A stretch of 64,000 bases of DNA from Planctomycetaceae bacterium (lineage in GTDB: Bacteria; Planctomycetota; Planctomycetia; Planctomycetales; Planctomycetaceae). A program made the translations under genes and the position numbers. Location: the NCBI GenBank assembly GCA_002726205.1, contig PBSL01000048.1, positions 48,215-112,214 of the forward strand, in the 5' to 3' direction. Below, piece by piece: positions 1 to 8,330 of the stretch (position 1 is the stretch's first letter; every line of letters starts with the position of its first letter). The notes under the pieces were generated by a model. The model had not been told where the DNA came from. It did no database searches and saw nothing but the letters and a program-made list of their open reading frames with translations.

Positions 1-1
1 G

Positions 2-676
2 CGGGGACTGGCCAGCGACCCGACCAACGTGTGGTTGGGACGAGGGCCGAGATTCCGGCTCGCGGCCGAAACGATCCGCGACCAGGCACTGGCCATTGCC
101 GGCTTGCTCGATCGCCGCATGGGCGGCCCCAGCGTCTACCCCTACCAGCCGCCGGGACTCTGGCAGGCGGCCTTCAACGGGCAGCGGAAGTGGCCCACCA
201 GCGCGGGCTCGCAGAAGTACCGACGGGGACTGTATACCTTCTGGCGCCGCACCGTACCTTACCCGTCGATGGCGACATTTGACGCCCCCAGTCGTGAGAT
301 CTGCACACCGCGCCGGATTCGCACCAACACGCCCTTGCAGGCCTTCGTGACCCTAAACGATCCCGTCTACGTCGAGATCTCACAGTCGCTGGCCCGTCGC
401 ATCGTGTCGCAGGGCGGCCCGACCACAGCCCAACGTGCCGCCTTCGGACTGCGTCTGGCGACCGGTCGAAAAGCGACGCCACGGCAGATCTCGATCCTGT
501 CGGCACTCTTCGCCTCCGAACTGGCTCACTACAAAACACGCCCTCAGGCCGCGACCGAAGTGGCCACACAGCCACGAGGCCCTCTACCTCCCATGGCCGA
601 CCCGGCCACGATGGCCGCCTGGACCGTCGTGGCCAACGTGCTGCTGAACCTCGACCAAGTACTGACCAAGGGATAA
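2..676 (+). CDS. DUF1553 (PSD1) protein, C-terminal part, cut by window edge
   Basis: The frame is open from the first bases of the window, so the real start lies upstream and only the last 224 residues are visible. The sequence carries PSD1/DUF1553 hallmarks: DPTNVWLGRGPRFRLAAE, then GGPSVYPYQPPGLWQ, then RRIRTNTPLQAFVTLNDPVY. DUF1553 proteins are large, usually exported and often cytochrome-linked, and are greatly expanded in Planctomycetes; their biochemical role is not established. A DUF1501 gene follows 18 bp downstream on the same strand, the standard partner arrangement in this phylum, so the two are probably co-transcribed. Family assignment is firm; function is unknown. Confidence 0.9.
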   Translation, partial: RGLASDPTNVWLGRGPRFRLAAETIRDQALAIAGLLDRRMGGPSVYPYQPPGLWQAAFNGQRKWPTSAGSQKYRRGLYTFWRRTVPYPSMATFDAPSREICTPRRIRTNTPLQAFVTLNDPVYVEISQSLARRIVSQGGPTTAQRAAFGLRLATGRKATPRQISILSALFASELAHYKTRPQAATEVATQPRGPLPPMADPATMAAWTVVANVLLNLDQVLTKG

Positions 677-694
677 TCCCGGGAAACCATCCTC

Positions 695-2161
695 ATGGAT
701 GCTCAACGACAATTTCTCCAGACGATCACCCGTCGCCACTTCCTGCGTGATTCACAGGTTGGGTTGGGTACGCTGGCGATGGCCGGTCTCACCGGAACAC
801 CAACACCTCGAGCCCGGGCCGACGGACCAGGCGCGGCACACAGCCCCCCGACCCGTGGGCGTGCCAAACACGTGATCTACCTGCACATGGCCGGGTCGCC
901 ACCCCAGCACGAGTTGTTTGACTACAAGCCGGCCCTGATCCGGCACAACATGAAACAGTGCCCGGATGACCTGCTTGCCATCCTTCAGAAAGAGCGACTG
1001 CCATTTATCGACCTCAAGGCCCGCCGCCCGAAGCTCCTCGGCACGCCCTATCGCTTTCAGCCTCACGGGGACAGTGGCACACTGATCAGCGAACTTTTGC
1101 CGCACCTGTCGAAACATGCCGACAAGTTGGCGGTCATTCGCTCGATGCACACCGACCAGTTCAACCACGCTCCGGCCCAGTTGTTGCTCTACACCGGCGC
1201 CGCGCAGTTCGGCGGCGCATCGATGGGTTCCTGGATCACCTGGGGACTTGGTTCCGAGAACGCCAATCTGCCGGCTTTTGTTGTCCTGATCAGTGGCGGG
1301 ACTGACCCCAGTGGCGGCAAGAGTCTCTGGGGCAGCGGTTTCCTGCCGTCGATACACCAGGGCGTGCAGTGTCGCAGTTCCGGCGATCCGATCCTCTACG
1401 TATCCAATCCCCGGGGCCTGGACCGGACCGTCCGTCGCCGCAGTCTCGACGCCCTGCGAACACTCAACGAACTGGAACTCAAACGAATCGGCGATCCGGA
1501 AACCCGGACCCGCATCAGCCAGTACGAGTTGGCCTTCCGGATGCAGATGTCGGTTCCTGAAGTCATGGATGTCACCAGGGAACCCAAGCACGTCCAGGAA
1601 TCCTACGGGGCCACGCCCGGCAAGGCCTCCTTCGCCAACAACTGCCTGCTCGCCCGTCGCCTTGTCGAGCAGGGCGTGCGTTACGTCCAGTTGTTCGACT
1701 GGGGCTGGGACATGCACGGCACCGCGGCGAGCAACGACCTGATGACCGCCATGCCCAAGAAATGTGGAGAAGTTGACAAGCCGATCGCCGCGTTGCTCGG
1801 CGACCTCAAACAACGCGGTCTCCTCGACGAAACGCTCGTGATCTGGAGCGGCGAGTTCGGACGCACATCGCTCAACGAGGAACGAAACGGATCGAAATTC
1901 CTTGGTCGCGATCATCATCCCCACTGTTACTCGATGTGGATGGCCGGTGGCGGCATCCGTGGCGGTGTCACTCACGGTGAAACCGACGAGCTGGGTTACT
2001 TTGTCGGCCGCGACAAGGTCGGTATCCACGACTTGCAGGCCACGATCCTGCACCTGCTGGGTTTTGATCCACGGCAACTGACCTACCGTTACCAGGGGCT
2101 CAACCAACGACTGATCGGCCCGACCGAAGACGGTTCGGTGATCCGGCCCCTCGTCGCCTGA
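695..2161 (+). CDS. DUF1501 family protein, Tat-exported sulfatase-like fold
   Basis: 488 residues from an ATG. The N-terminus has a twin-arginine type signal (TRRHFLRDSQVGLG followed by a short Ala/Gly-rich hydrophobic stretch), so Tat export is likely. The body matches DUF1501, a relative of the alkaline phosphatase/sulfatase fold: HVIYLHMAGSPPQHELFDYKP near the start, RSMHTDQFNHAPAQ at about residues 150-163, YVQLFDWGWDMHG at about 330, then VIWSGEFGRTS and a Asp-His-His-Pro segment near residue 410, which would supply metal ligands. Encoded directly after a DUF1553 gene, the usual planctomycete pair. Substrate is unknown; the family is often annotated only as secreted protein of unknown function. 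Confidence 0.93.
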   Translation: MDAQRQFLQTITRRHFLRDSQVGLGTLAMAGLTGTPTPRARADGPGAAHSPPTRGRAKHVIYLHMAGSPPQHELFDYKPALIRHNMKQCPDDLLAILQKERLPFIDLKARRPKLLGTPYRFQPHGDSGTLISELLPHLSKHADKLAVIRSMHTDQFNHAPAQLLLYTGAAQFGGASMGSWITWGLGSENANLPAFVVLISGGTDPSGGKSLWGSGFLPSIHQGVQCRSSGDPILYVSNPRGLDRTVRRRSLDALRTLNELELKRIGDPETRTRISQYELAFRMQMSVPEVMDVTREPKHVQESYGATPGKASFANNCLLARRLVEQGVRYVQLFDWGWDMHGTAASNDLMTAMPKKCGEVDKPIAALLGDLKQRGLLDETLVIWSGEFGRTSLNEERNGSKFLGRDHHPHCYSMWMAGGGIRGGVTHGETDELGYFVGRDKVGIHDLQATILHLLGFDPRQLTYRYQGLNQRLIGPTEDGSVIRPLVA

Positions 2162-2166
2162 GCCTC

Positions 2167-2193
2167 GGCCCCGGGGCCTGTCCGCTCGCGGAC
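2167..2193. terminator. Hairpin cluster between convergent genes, possible terminator
   Basis: The 30-base gap between the convergent DUF1501 and glycosyltransferase genes holds a perfect 12-base palindrome (GGCCCCGGGGCC, 2167-2178) followed by an inverted repeat GTCCGC/GCGGAC with a 2-base spacer (2180-2193) that reaches the stop codon of the minus gene. There is no T-tract on either side, so intrinsic termination is only a possibility. Confidence 0.3.
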
Positions 2194-2888
2194 TAGTCGA
2201 CCGACCTCTCGACATCGTGCCGCCGGTAGAAGCGAGCCAGTCGCTCCGGTGAGACTCCCACGCGTCTTGCCAACAACAGCGACCAGTTCCGCAGCGTCTG
2301 CCGAACGACCCCGTGCTGCTGCCAACGGCGGGCATCTGTGACCAGCGGACCCGGCAACACGGCCAACCGGCCGATCCGTCGCAAGCGCTGAACCAGCAGC
2401 AAGTCTTCCATCAAAGCCACCTTGGGGAATCCCCCCACGGCCTCGAACTCTCTGCGTCTAACGAACAGCCCCTGGTCACCATACGGCTGCTGCAGCCAGC
2501 GCGCCCGCCAGGCGTTGCCGCACTCCAGCAATCGGTAAGCGTAACCGGTGGCGTCGATCCGCTGCCGGAAGGCCCCGCCAACGACACGCGAATCTCGCAG
2601 CGCGCGGTCCACCTGTTCGAGGGCATCCGGTGGCAAACGACAATCGGCGTGCAGAAACAGTAACACGTCGCCGCTCGAGGCCGACGCGGCCCGGTTTTGC
2701 TGGATCGCACGTCCGGGTGGACAGGCGACGACAACCGCTCCGGCGCCGATCGCCGCCTCGACTGTCCCGTCCTCACTGCCACCGTCACAGACGATCACCT
2801 CCCGACCACCGGTCAACCGTGCCGCGGTCACGGTGTCTTCGATCCGCCGCGCCTCGTTCAACGCCGGGATCAGGATCGAAACCTCCAT
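2193..2888 (-). CDS. Family 2 glycosyltransferase, TIGR04283 type (rSAM/selenodomain-associated transferase 2)
   Basis: 231 residues from the ATG at 2888 (MEVSILIPALNE), the normal GT-A N-terminus; the open frame runs further upstream but that part looks non-coding. Visible motifs: nucleotide-sugar binding start SILIPALNEARRIEDTV, VCDGGSEDGT, LFLHADCRLPPDALEQ (the DxD-like region), then PYGDQGLFVRRREFEAVGGFP and ALMEDLLLVQRLRRIGRL, a signature of the TIGR04283 subfamily. The TIGR name reflects co-occurrence with a radical SAM/selenocysteine domain protein; the acceptor is not known. It is cytosolic or membrane-peripheral, with no transmembrane helix. Convergent with the DUF1501 gene and divergent from the LamG/PQQ gene. 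Confidence 0.88.
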   Translation of the reverse strand: MEVSILIPALNEARRIEDTVTAARLTGGREVIVCDGGSEDGTVEAAIGAGAVVVACPPGRAIQQNRAASASSGDVLLFLHADCRLPPDALEQVDRALRDSRVVGGAFRQRIDATGYAYRLLECGNAWRARWLQQPYGDQGLFVRRREFEAVGGFPKVALMEDLLLVQRLRRIGRLAVLPGPLVTDARRWQQHGVVRQTLRNWSLLLARRVGVSPERLARFYRRHDVERSVD

Positions 2889-2972
2889 CGTTTCTCCACC
2901 ACTCGCACTGGTGCCCCGCGTGTCGATGGCGGTACCATAACGCGACCAGCAACCGGAATCACGTGCGTTGCC

Positions 2973-5900
2973 ATGACCGCCAGACGCTTTCTTTCCCTCC
3001 TGGTCGTGCTCCTCTTCGCTGGAGTCGCCTCGGCCGAAACTCCCGGATTGCTGGCCCGTTGGCAATTTGATCGCCAACACCTGGCCGGCCGCAAGGTGTC
3101 ACCGCTGGCGGGCTCGCTGCCGGCGATTTTGTCGGGCCCCATCACCTTCGACGCGTCGGGCCCCAACGCGATCAAGACCATCCTGCAGCTGACCGGAAAG
3201 TCCCAGCCCAGGAACCGCTTTCGTGTCACCGAGGACATCAACCAGGCCCGCAAGATCCTGCCCGTCAAGTCGCTGACCGTCGAAGCCTGGCTCCGGCTTG
3301 ACTCGGCCGGTGAATGGACCGGTTTTGTCAGTGCAATCCAGGACAACGGTTCCTACGAGAAGGGCTGGTTACTCGGACAACACAACTCCCGCTTTGCCTT
3401 TTCCGTGTGTTCCACGAGCACCGAGCGCCTGACCTACCTGGAATCCCCACGCCTGTTCGAGCTCGGACACTGGTACCAGGTCGTCGGCACCTATGATGGG
3501 CGGATCCAGAGACTCTTCATCGACGGCCAACTGCAAGCGGAAGCCAAGACGCAATCCGGGCCGATTTCCTATCCACCCAAGGGGGTCTTCACCCTGGGTG
3601 CCTACGAAGACGACAACGAGTTCTATCCGCTCAACGGTGCCCTCGAGCAGGTCAGCCTCTGGAACCGGGCACTGACCCCCACCGAGATTCGAGCCCGGTT
3701 TCATCTGCGCGAATCCCGGTTTCCCGGAATTCGCGCCGTCGCACCCACGGTGGTTGACTGGCCGACATGGAACCGTGACAACCAGCGAACGGCAATCACC
3801 GAGCAGCGGTTGGCCTTGCCGTTACAACGGCAGTGGACTCACCGGGTTCCCGTTCCGGCTCCTGCCTGGCCGGACCCCGCCGGGCAGGACTTCTGGCATC
3901 GCAAACACAACCTGCGAGCACGAGTCACCTACGACCGGGCCCCGCATGTGGTCGCCGCCGCCGGTCGGGTCCTGCTAGGCCATTCCGCCGATGACACGGT
4001 CCGCTGTCTGGACCTGGCCAGCGGATCGCTGCTGTGGTCGGTCACCGTCGACGGTCCCGTCCGGCTGGCCCCGACGATTTCCGGCGACCGCGTTGTGTTC
4101 GGTTCCGACGACGGCCATGTCTACTGTCTGGCGCTCGCCGACGGGCGCCGCCACTGGAGACAGCGAGCGGCTCCCGACAATCGCTGGATTGTCGGCAACG
4201 AACGCCTGACCAGCGCCTGGCCAATCCGGACCGGTGTACTTGTCGAACAAGGTGTCGCCTTCTGCTGTGCCGGCCTGTTTCCCGCCCAGGGCGTCCACCA
4301 GGTCGCCTTCAACCTTGCTGACGGACGTCGCCTGGCGGCCAACAAGGTCAACGTCTCCGCCCAGGGCTATCTGTCCCGACGATCGGGAAAACTGTTTGTT
4401 GCCACAGGCCGCGACCCGGCCGGCGCCTTCGTGGCCGAGTTGAAACGTCGAGGCAAGGGCGTCGGTCGTGAACTTTCCACGCTGCCCGAGGCTTTCCGCT
4501 ACGCGTTCATCGGAGCCGCCGAGCTGCGACTGGGTGGCGGTGATGGCCGCGTGGCCGCCTTCGACCGCCGCACCGGGCGACAGGCCTGGTCGGCGACCGT
4601 CGATGGCCGCGCGTGGTCACTGGCAATAGCCGGTGGCCATTTACTCGTCAGCACCGACCGTGGCCAGATCACCGCCTTTGGTTCCCGCTCGATCGAAAAA
4701 CCAGCCGTTCACGATTCACGCCCGCGTCCTGTCCCCCTCGGGAAGCCTCCCCTCGCACTGGCGCGGGCACTCGAAGCGATCCCTCACCGCCGCGGCTACG
4801 CCATTCTCCTGGGCAGTCCCTCGCTTCAGCCGGCGTTGCAACTGGCCCGTCACAGCCGCTTGCAGGTGCATGTCGTGTTTGACGACGAGGCCAAGGCCGC
4901 CGCGGCCCGGACCAAGGCACTCCAAGCCGGCCTGGCCGGCCGGGTCACGGCAATCCATCATCCCGCGGATGCCCCTCTTCCGTACGTCGACACCCTGTTC
5001 AACCTGGCACTGGTCACCGGGCAAGCCGCTGCCCGACCACTGTCATCGCTGCAACGACTGGTCCGACCGTGGGGCGGTGTTGTCGTGAGAGCCGATGACG
5101 GAGAACTCCTCGCCCGTCGTGGACCACTCGAAGGGGCCGGTGAGTGGTCCCACATGTATGCCGACGCGGCCAACACCGTCTGCAGTGATGACCGTCACGT
5201 GTCCGGACCACTGGAGCTGCAGTGGTTCGGCCGTCCCGGTCCCCAGCAGATGATCGATCGCCATCACCGCACGGTCGCCCCGCTGTTCAAAGCCGGTCGC
5301 CTGTTCGTTCCCGGTGACAATCGGGTGATTGCCGCGGATGCCTACAACGGCACGCAGCTGTGGAATCTGGCAATCCCAGGCTCCCGGCGAATCGGCGCGT
5401 TCCGGGACTGCAGTTACCTGGCCGCGACCGACGACTCGCTTTACGTTGCCGCCAACGACGCCTGCCTGAGACTCGATGGTGACACCGGCAAGACACTGCG
5501 AACGTTCCGCGTCCCCAAGGCCGCCGATGGCCGGCCCCGCGACTGGGGCTACCTGGCCGTCGTCGGCAACACGCTTGTGGGCTCGGCCGTCCATCCCGGT
5601 GGTTCGCGACGAAATGTCTCACGGAAGGCGATCGAGGAGGGCACCTACTACGACAGCCGGCCGCTTGTCTCCAGTGAATACCTGTTTGCCTTTGATCGAC
5701 GTACCGGCCGCCACCTCTGGAGTTACCACACCGGCGGCGGGTTGTTGCCGAACCCGGCAATCGCGATTCACGACGGAGCCGTTTCACTGATCGAGAGTGA
5801 CAACCAGGCAACCCGAAAGGCCGGCACCGGACGGGCCACACCCCGGGAGTTGTTCTCCAAGGGCGCGAGGCTGGTTTCCCTGGACCTGGAGACCGGCAGT

Positions 5901-6470
5901 GTACGTTTCAGCAGGCCGCACGACTTTTCCGCAATCCAGCACAGCGTCTACCTGGCTGCAACCGGAAACCGCCTGGTCGTCGTCGGCTCACGCAACAACG
6001 GCCAGGACCCGAAAACATCTCGTGTCTGTTACGACATTCAAGTCTTCGATGCGAGCGAGGGCGATCAGGTCTGGAAAGGATCCCAGACGCAATCAACTTC
6101 CATCGGGGGCTCCCATGGCGAGCAGGATCATCACCCGGTGATCGTCGGAACGACACTCTACTGCGAACCATTTGCCTGGAACCTGGCAACGGGAAAACGG
6201 GTGCCCGGCTTCCAGTGGAAAGACCGGCATCGCCGCGGCTGCGGAACGTTGACCGCGTCGGCCTCGACGGTCTTCTTTCGAGACGGCAACGCCAGCATGT
6301 TCGACCTGGAATCCAACGCCTACCAACGGTTGACGACCTCGACTCGCCCCGGCTGCTGGATCAACATGATTCCGGCCGGGGGCCTGTTGCTGGTGCCGGA
6401 GGCCAGTTCCGGCTGCACATGCAACTACGCGATCCAGACCTCGCTGGCTTTTCGTCAGCGGAGGAAGTGA
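2973..6470 (+). CDS. Secreted LamG + PQQ beta-propeller protein with an embedded methyltransferase-like module
   Basis: 1165 residues from the ATG at 2973, which begins a clear signal peptide (MTARRFLSLLVVLLFAGVASA). Residues of about 98-244 form a LamG/concanavalin-like domain (SLTVEAWLRLD ... GALEQVSLWNRALTPTEIRARF). About 266-572 and 722-1160 are PQQ/WD-like propeller repeats (VRCLDLASGSLLWSVTVDGP, VAAFDRRTGRQAWSATVDGR, FAFDRRTGRHLWSYHTGGG). Between them, about 604-705, is a segment shaped like a degenerate SAM methyltransferase (GYAILLGSPSLQPALQLAR, an acidic HVVFDDEAKA end of strand 2, then LVRPWGGVVVRADDG). No PQQ dehydrogenase catalytic signature was recognised, so a structural or carbohydrate-binding role is as likely as catalysis. 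Export to periplasm or cell surface is inferred. Confidence 0.88.
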   Translation: MTARRFLSLLVVLLFAGVASAETPGLLARWQFDRQHLAGRKVSPLAGSLPAILSGPITFDASGPNAIKTILQLTGKSQPRNRFRVTEDINQARKILPVKSLTVEAWLRLDSAGEWTGFVSAIQDNGSYEKGWLLGQHNSRFAFSVCSTSTERLTYLESPRLFELGHWYQVVGTYDGRIQRLFIDGQLQAEAKTQSGPISYPPKGVFTLGAYEDDNEFYPLNGALEQVSLWNRALTPTEIRARFHLRESRFPGIRAVAPTVVDWPTWNRDNQRTAITEQRLALPLQRQWTHRVPVPAPAWPDPAGQDFWHRKHNLRARVTYDRAPHVVAAAGRVLLGHSADDTVRCLDLASGSLLWSVTVDGPVRLAPTISGDRVVFGSDDGHVYCLALADGRRHWRQRAAPDNRWIVGNERLTSAWPIRTGVLVEQGVAFCCAGLFPAQGVHQVAFNLADGRRLAANKVNVSAQGYLSRRSGKLFVATGRDPAGAFVAELKRRGKGVGRELSTLPEAFRYAFIGAAELRLGGGDGRVAAFDRRTGRQAWSATVDGRAWSLAIAGGHLLVSTDRGQITAFGSRSIEKPAVHDSRPRPVPLGKPPLALARALEAIPHRRGYAILLGSPSLQPALQLARHSRLQVHVVFDDEAKAAAARTKALQAGLAGRVTAIHHPADAPLPYVDTLFNLALVTGQAAARPLSSLQRLVRPWGGVVVRADDGELLARRGPLEGAGEWSHMYADAANTVCSDDRHVSGPLELQWFGRPGPQQMIDRHHRTVAPLFKAGRLFVPGDNRVIAADAYNGTQLWNLAIPGSRRIGAFRDCSYLAATDDSLYVAANDACLRLDGDTGKTLRTFRVPKAADGRPRDWGYLAVVGNTLVGSAVHPGGSRRNVSRKAIEEGTYYDSRPLVSSEYLFAFDRRTGRHLWSYHTGGGLLPNPAIAIHDGAVSLIESDNQATRKAGTGRATPRELFSKGARLVSLDLETGSVRFSRPHDFSAIQHSVYLAATGNRLVVVGSRNNGQDPKTSRVCYDIQVFDASEGDQVWKGSQTQSTSIGGSHGEQDHHPVIVGTTLYCEPFAWNLATGKRVPGFQWKDRHRRGCGTLTASASTVFFRDGNASMFDLESNAYQRLTTSTRPGCWINMIPAGGLLLVPEASSGCTCNYAIQTSLAFRQRRK

Positions 6471-6514
6471 TCGGCGGCGCGATGCCGGCAACCTTCGCCT
6501 CGCCAACGAAACCG

Positions 6515-6712
6515 TCAGTCAGCTGCGGTTTCCTGAGGCTCCATCGCCTGCTCGCGGCGTATCGCCTCGTAGACTTCACTGCGATGAACAGTGATGTCAC
6601 TGGGGGCATCGATCCCCAACCGCACCTTGTCACCACGAATTTCGACGACCATCAGCGAGATGTTGTCGCCGATGATAATCCGTTCATCTTTCTTTCGACT
6701 GAGCACGAGCAT
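6515..6712 (-). CDS. csrA: Carbon storage regulator CsrA
   Basis: 65 residues, the typical CsrA length. Start is the ATG at 6712, preceded by GGGAGG at a normal distance; the longer open frame upstream is not CsrA-like. The sequence MLVLSRKKDERIIIGDNISL, then VVEIRGDKVRLGIDAP and VHRSEVYEAIRRE contains the beta1 RNA-contact region (LVLSRK) and the beta5 RNA-binding face (VHRxEVY) of the dimer. CsrA binds GGA-containing hairpins in mRNA leaders and controls translation and stability of central-metabolism and motility transcripts. It is convergent with the large PQQ gene and upstream of nothing obvious in the same direction, so is probably monocistronic or follows the LOG gene. Confidence 0.96.
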   Translation of the reverse strand: MLVLSRKKDERIIIGDNISLMVVEIRGDKVRLGIDAPSDITVHRSEVYEAIRREQAMEPQETAAD

Positions 6713-6853
6713 ATCGGACCTCCCGTGTTGTTGCCCCAGGCAAACATCCACGGCAAGCCTAGCTCGAGATCGTGTGCCAGGATGCCAACGGGACACGAAA
6801 CCCGGCTCCCCCACCGGCCCGTTTACAACGATCATAAGGGTCGGGAGCTCATT

Positions 6854-7390
6854 TCAGGCCATCAACTCGTCGAGCAACATCGCCGGGTCATCGCTGACCA
6901 CAAACAGTTCACGGTTGCGACGATTGAGAAAACCGTCCTCCACGGCTCGCTCGATCGTCTCCAGAAACGGCTGGAAATAGCCGCGGGTGTCGAGGAGACC
7001 GATCGGCTTGTTATGGATCCGCAATTGGCGCCAGGCCAACACCTCGAACAGTTCTTCGTAGGTCCCCACGCCTCCAGGCAATGCAAGGTAGGCGTCCGAG
7101 AGGTCATGCATCAGCGCCTTCCGGCGATGCATGTCCGACACGACACGCATGTCGGCCACTCCCTGGTGCATCACCTCGTCAATCGCCAGCCCTTCGGGAA
7201 TCACCCCGATCACATCGCCGCCGGCCTCGAGTACCGCATCGCTGAGCACGCCCATCAGCCCGATCCCACCACCCCCATAGACCAGGCCAACCTGCCGGGA
7301 AACCAATTCCCGGCCGATTGTCTCGGCACCGTCGATGAATTCAGCATGCGATCCGGTTTTCGAGCCGCAAAAGACACACAGGCGTACCAC
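6854..7390 (-). CDS. LOG family protein (TIGR00730 Rossmann fold, cytokinin-type phosphoribohydrolase)
   Basis: 178 residues from a GTG at 7390, chosen because GGGAGG lies about 10 bases upstream and because RLCVFCGS is the usual LOG N-terminus. The frame stays open up to 7510 but the extra residues are not family-like. Signature motifs: LVYGGGGIGLMG (nucleotide-binding loop), MHRRKALM, and LPGGVGTYEELFEVLAWRQL, containing the PGGxGTxxE catalytic motif. Family members hydrolyse nucleoside 5'-monophosphates to base plus ribose 5-phosphate; in bacteria the physiological substrate is usually undefined. Cytosolic. Lies just upstream of csrA on the same strand with about 140 bp between them. Confidence 0.92.
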   Translation of the reverse strand: MVRLCVFCGSKTGSHAEFIDGAETIGRELVSRQVGLVYGGGGIGLMGVLSDAVLEAGGDVIGVIPEGLAIDEVMHQGVADMRVVSDMHRRKALMHDLSDAYLALPGGVGTYEELFEVLAWRQLRIHNKPIGLLDTRGYFQPFLETIERAVEDGFLNRRNRELFVVSDDPAMLLDELMA

Positions 7391-7531
7391 GATGCGGGTT
7401 TCCTCCCAGGCAATCGGCTTTGGCGTGGACGACAGGTTAGCGACCTGCCGGTGCCGACAACAAGTTTGCAGCGACTGATACGGGGGGCTAGGATGAGTCC
7501 TGATCGTCACCGGCCAGCAGGAGAGTCGAGC

Positions 7532-8290
7532 ATGGCAGAGACATTAACCCGTCGCAGTTTTTCCCGCGACGCCCTGAGCACGTTGTTGACCTACTCGCTG
7601 CTTGACACCCTGGGCAACAACGACCTGTTCGCCGACAAGATCAAGCCGGTCACCCGCAAGTGGTTGACGCAGGTCAACGATCTCGGCCTGGCCGTCAAGA
7701 AGCAGAAACTCAAGCAGGTCGTTTGGCAGAAGCAGGTCGAGGAATTGTTCGGCAAGGTCGAACTGTCCGACCTTCTCAAGATGCTCGACTTCGATCGCTT
7801 GACCAAAGGGCTCAAGTACGTCGACAACGGTGCCCTGAGCATTCGCTTCAAGTTTCCCCGCATCGAAGGTCTGCCGACCGAATACGTCTTCGGCAAACAG
7901 GTCTTCGCCCTGAAACGCAAGCGGTCGGTTGTTCCCCATGGCCACAACAACATGGCCACTGCCTTCCTGATTCTCGAGGGGAAACTTCGCGGGCGGCACT
8001 ACGACCGTCTCGAGGACCGCAAAGACGAGTTCCTGATTCGTCCAACGATCGACCGCAAGTTCCGCCGGGGCGAACACTCATCGATCAGTGACTACAAGGA
8101 CAATATTCACTGGTTCGAAGCCCAGAGCGACCGGGCCTTCATCTTCAACATCCACGTGCTTGACGTCACCCCCGGTTCGAAGAAGCCCACCGGCCGAGTT
8201 TACCTGGACCCCAACGGCAAGAAACAAAAAGGCGGGCTCATTCTCGCGCGGAAGGTCGGATACAAGGAAGTCCACAAGCTCTACGGTTAG
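7532..8290 (+). CDS. Cupin-like protein with N-terminal export-like motif
   Basis: 252 residues from the ATG at 7532, preceded by AGGAG; an ATG at 7494 in the same frame would add 13 residues. The N-terminus (TLTRRSFSRDALSTLLTYSLLDTLG) has an RR motif and a weak hydrophobic stretch as in Tat-directed proteins, but no clear cleavage site. The C-terminal half looks like a cupin barrel: VVPHGHNNMATAFLILEGKL gives the His-containing first cupin motif, and KDNIHWFEA ... AFIFNIHVLDV the second, suggesting a metal site made mostly of His. The ligand or reaction cannot be told from sequence. It is followed by a CoA-transferase gene 40 bp downstream on the same strand. Confidence 0.7.
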   Translation: MAETLTRRSFSRDALSTLLTYSLLDTLGNNDLFADKIKPVTRKWLTQVNDLGLAVKKQKLKQVVWQKQVEELFGKVELSDLLKMLDFDRLTKGLKYVDNGALSIRFKFPRIEGLPTEYVFGKQVFALKRKRSVVPHGHNNMATAFLILEGKLRGRHYDRLEDRKDEFLIRPTIDRKFRRGEHSSISDYKDNIHWFEAQSDRAFIFNIHVLDVTPGSKKPTGRVYLDPNGKKQKGGLILARKVGYKEVHKLYG

Positions 8291-8330
8291 GCAACCGACC
8301 CGACAAAGCGACATGGAGGAGAGGCAAGCG

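Noticed and set aside
752..2335. Open frame of 527 codons on the minus strand across DUF1501
   Set aside because: Antisense to a well-supported DUF1501 gene; no family resemblance and no ribosome-binding site. GC-rich coding DNA often leaves the opposite strand open.
6215..7531. N-terminal extension of the cupin frame across csrA and the LOG gene
   Set aside because: It overlaps two well-supported genes on the other strand; the protein similarity begins at the ATG at 7532.
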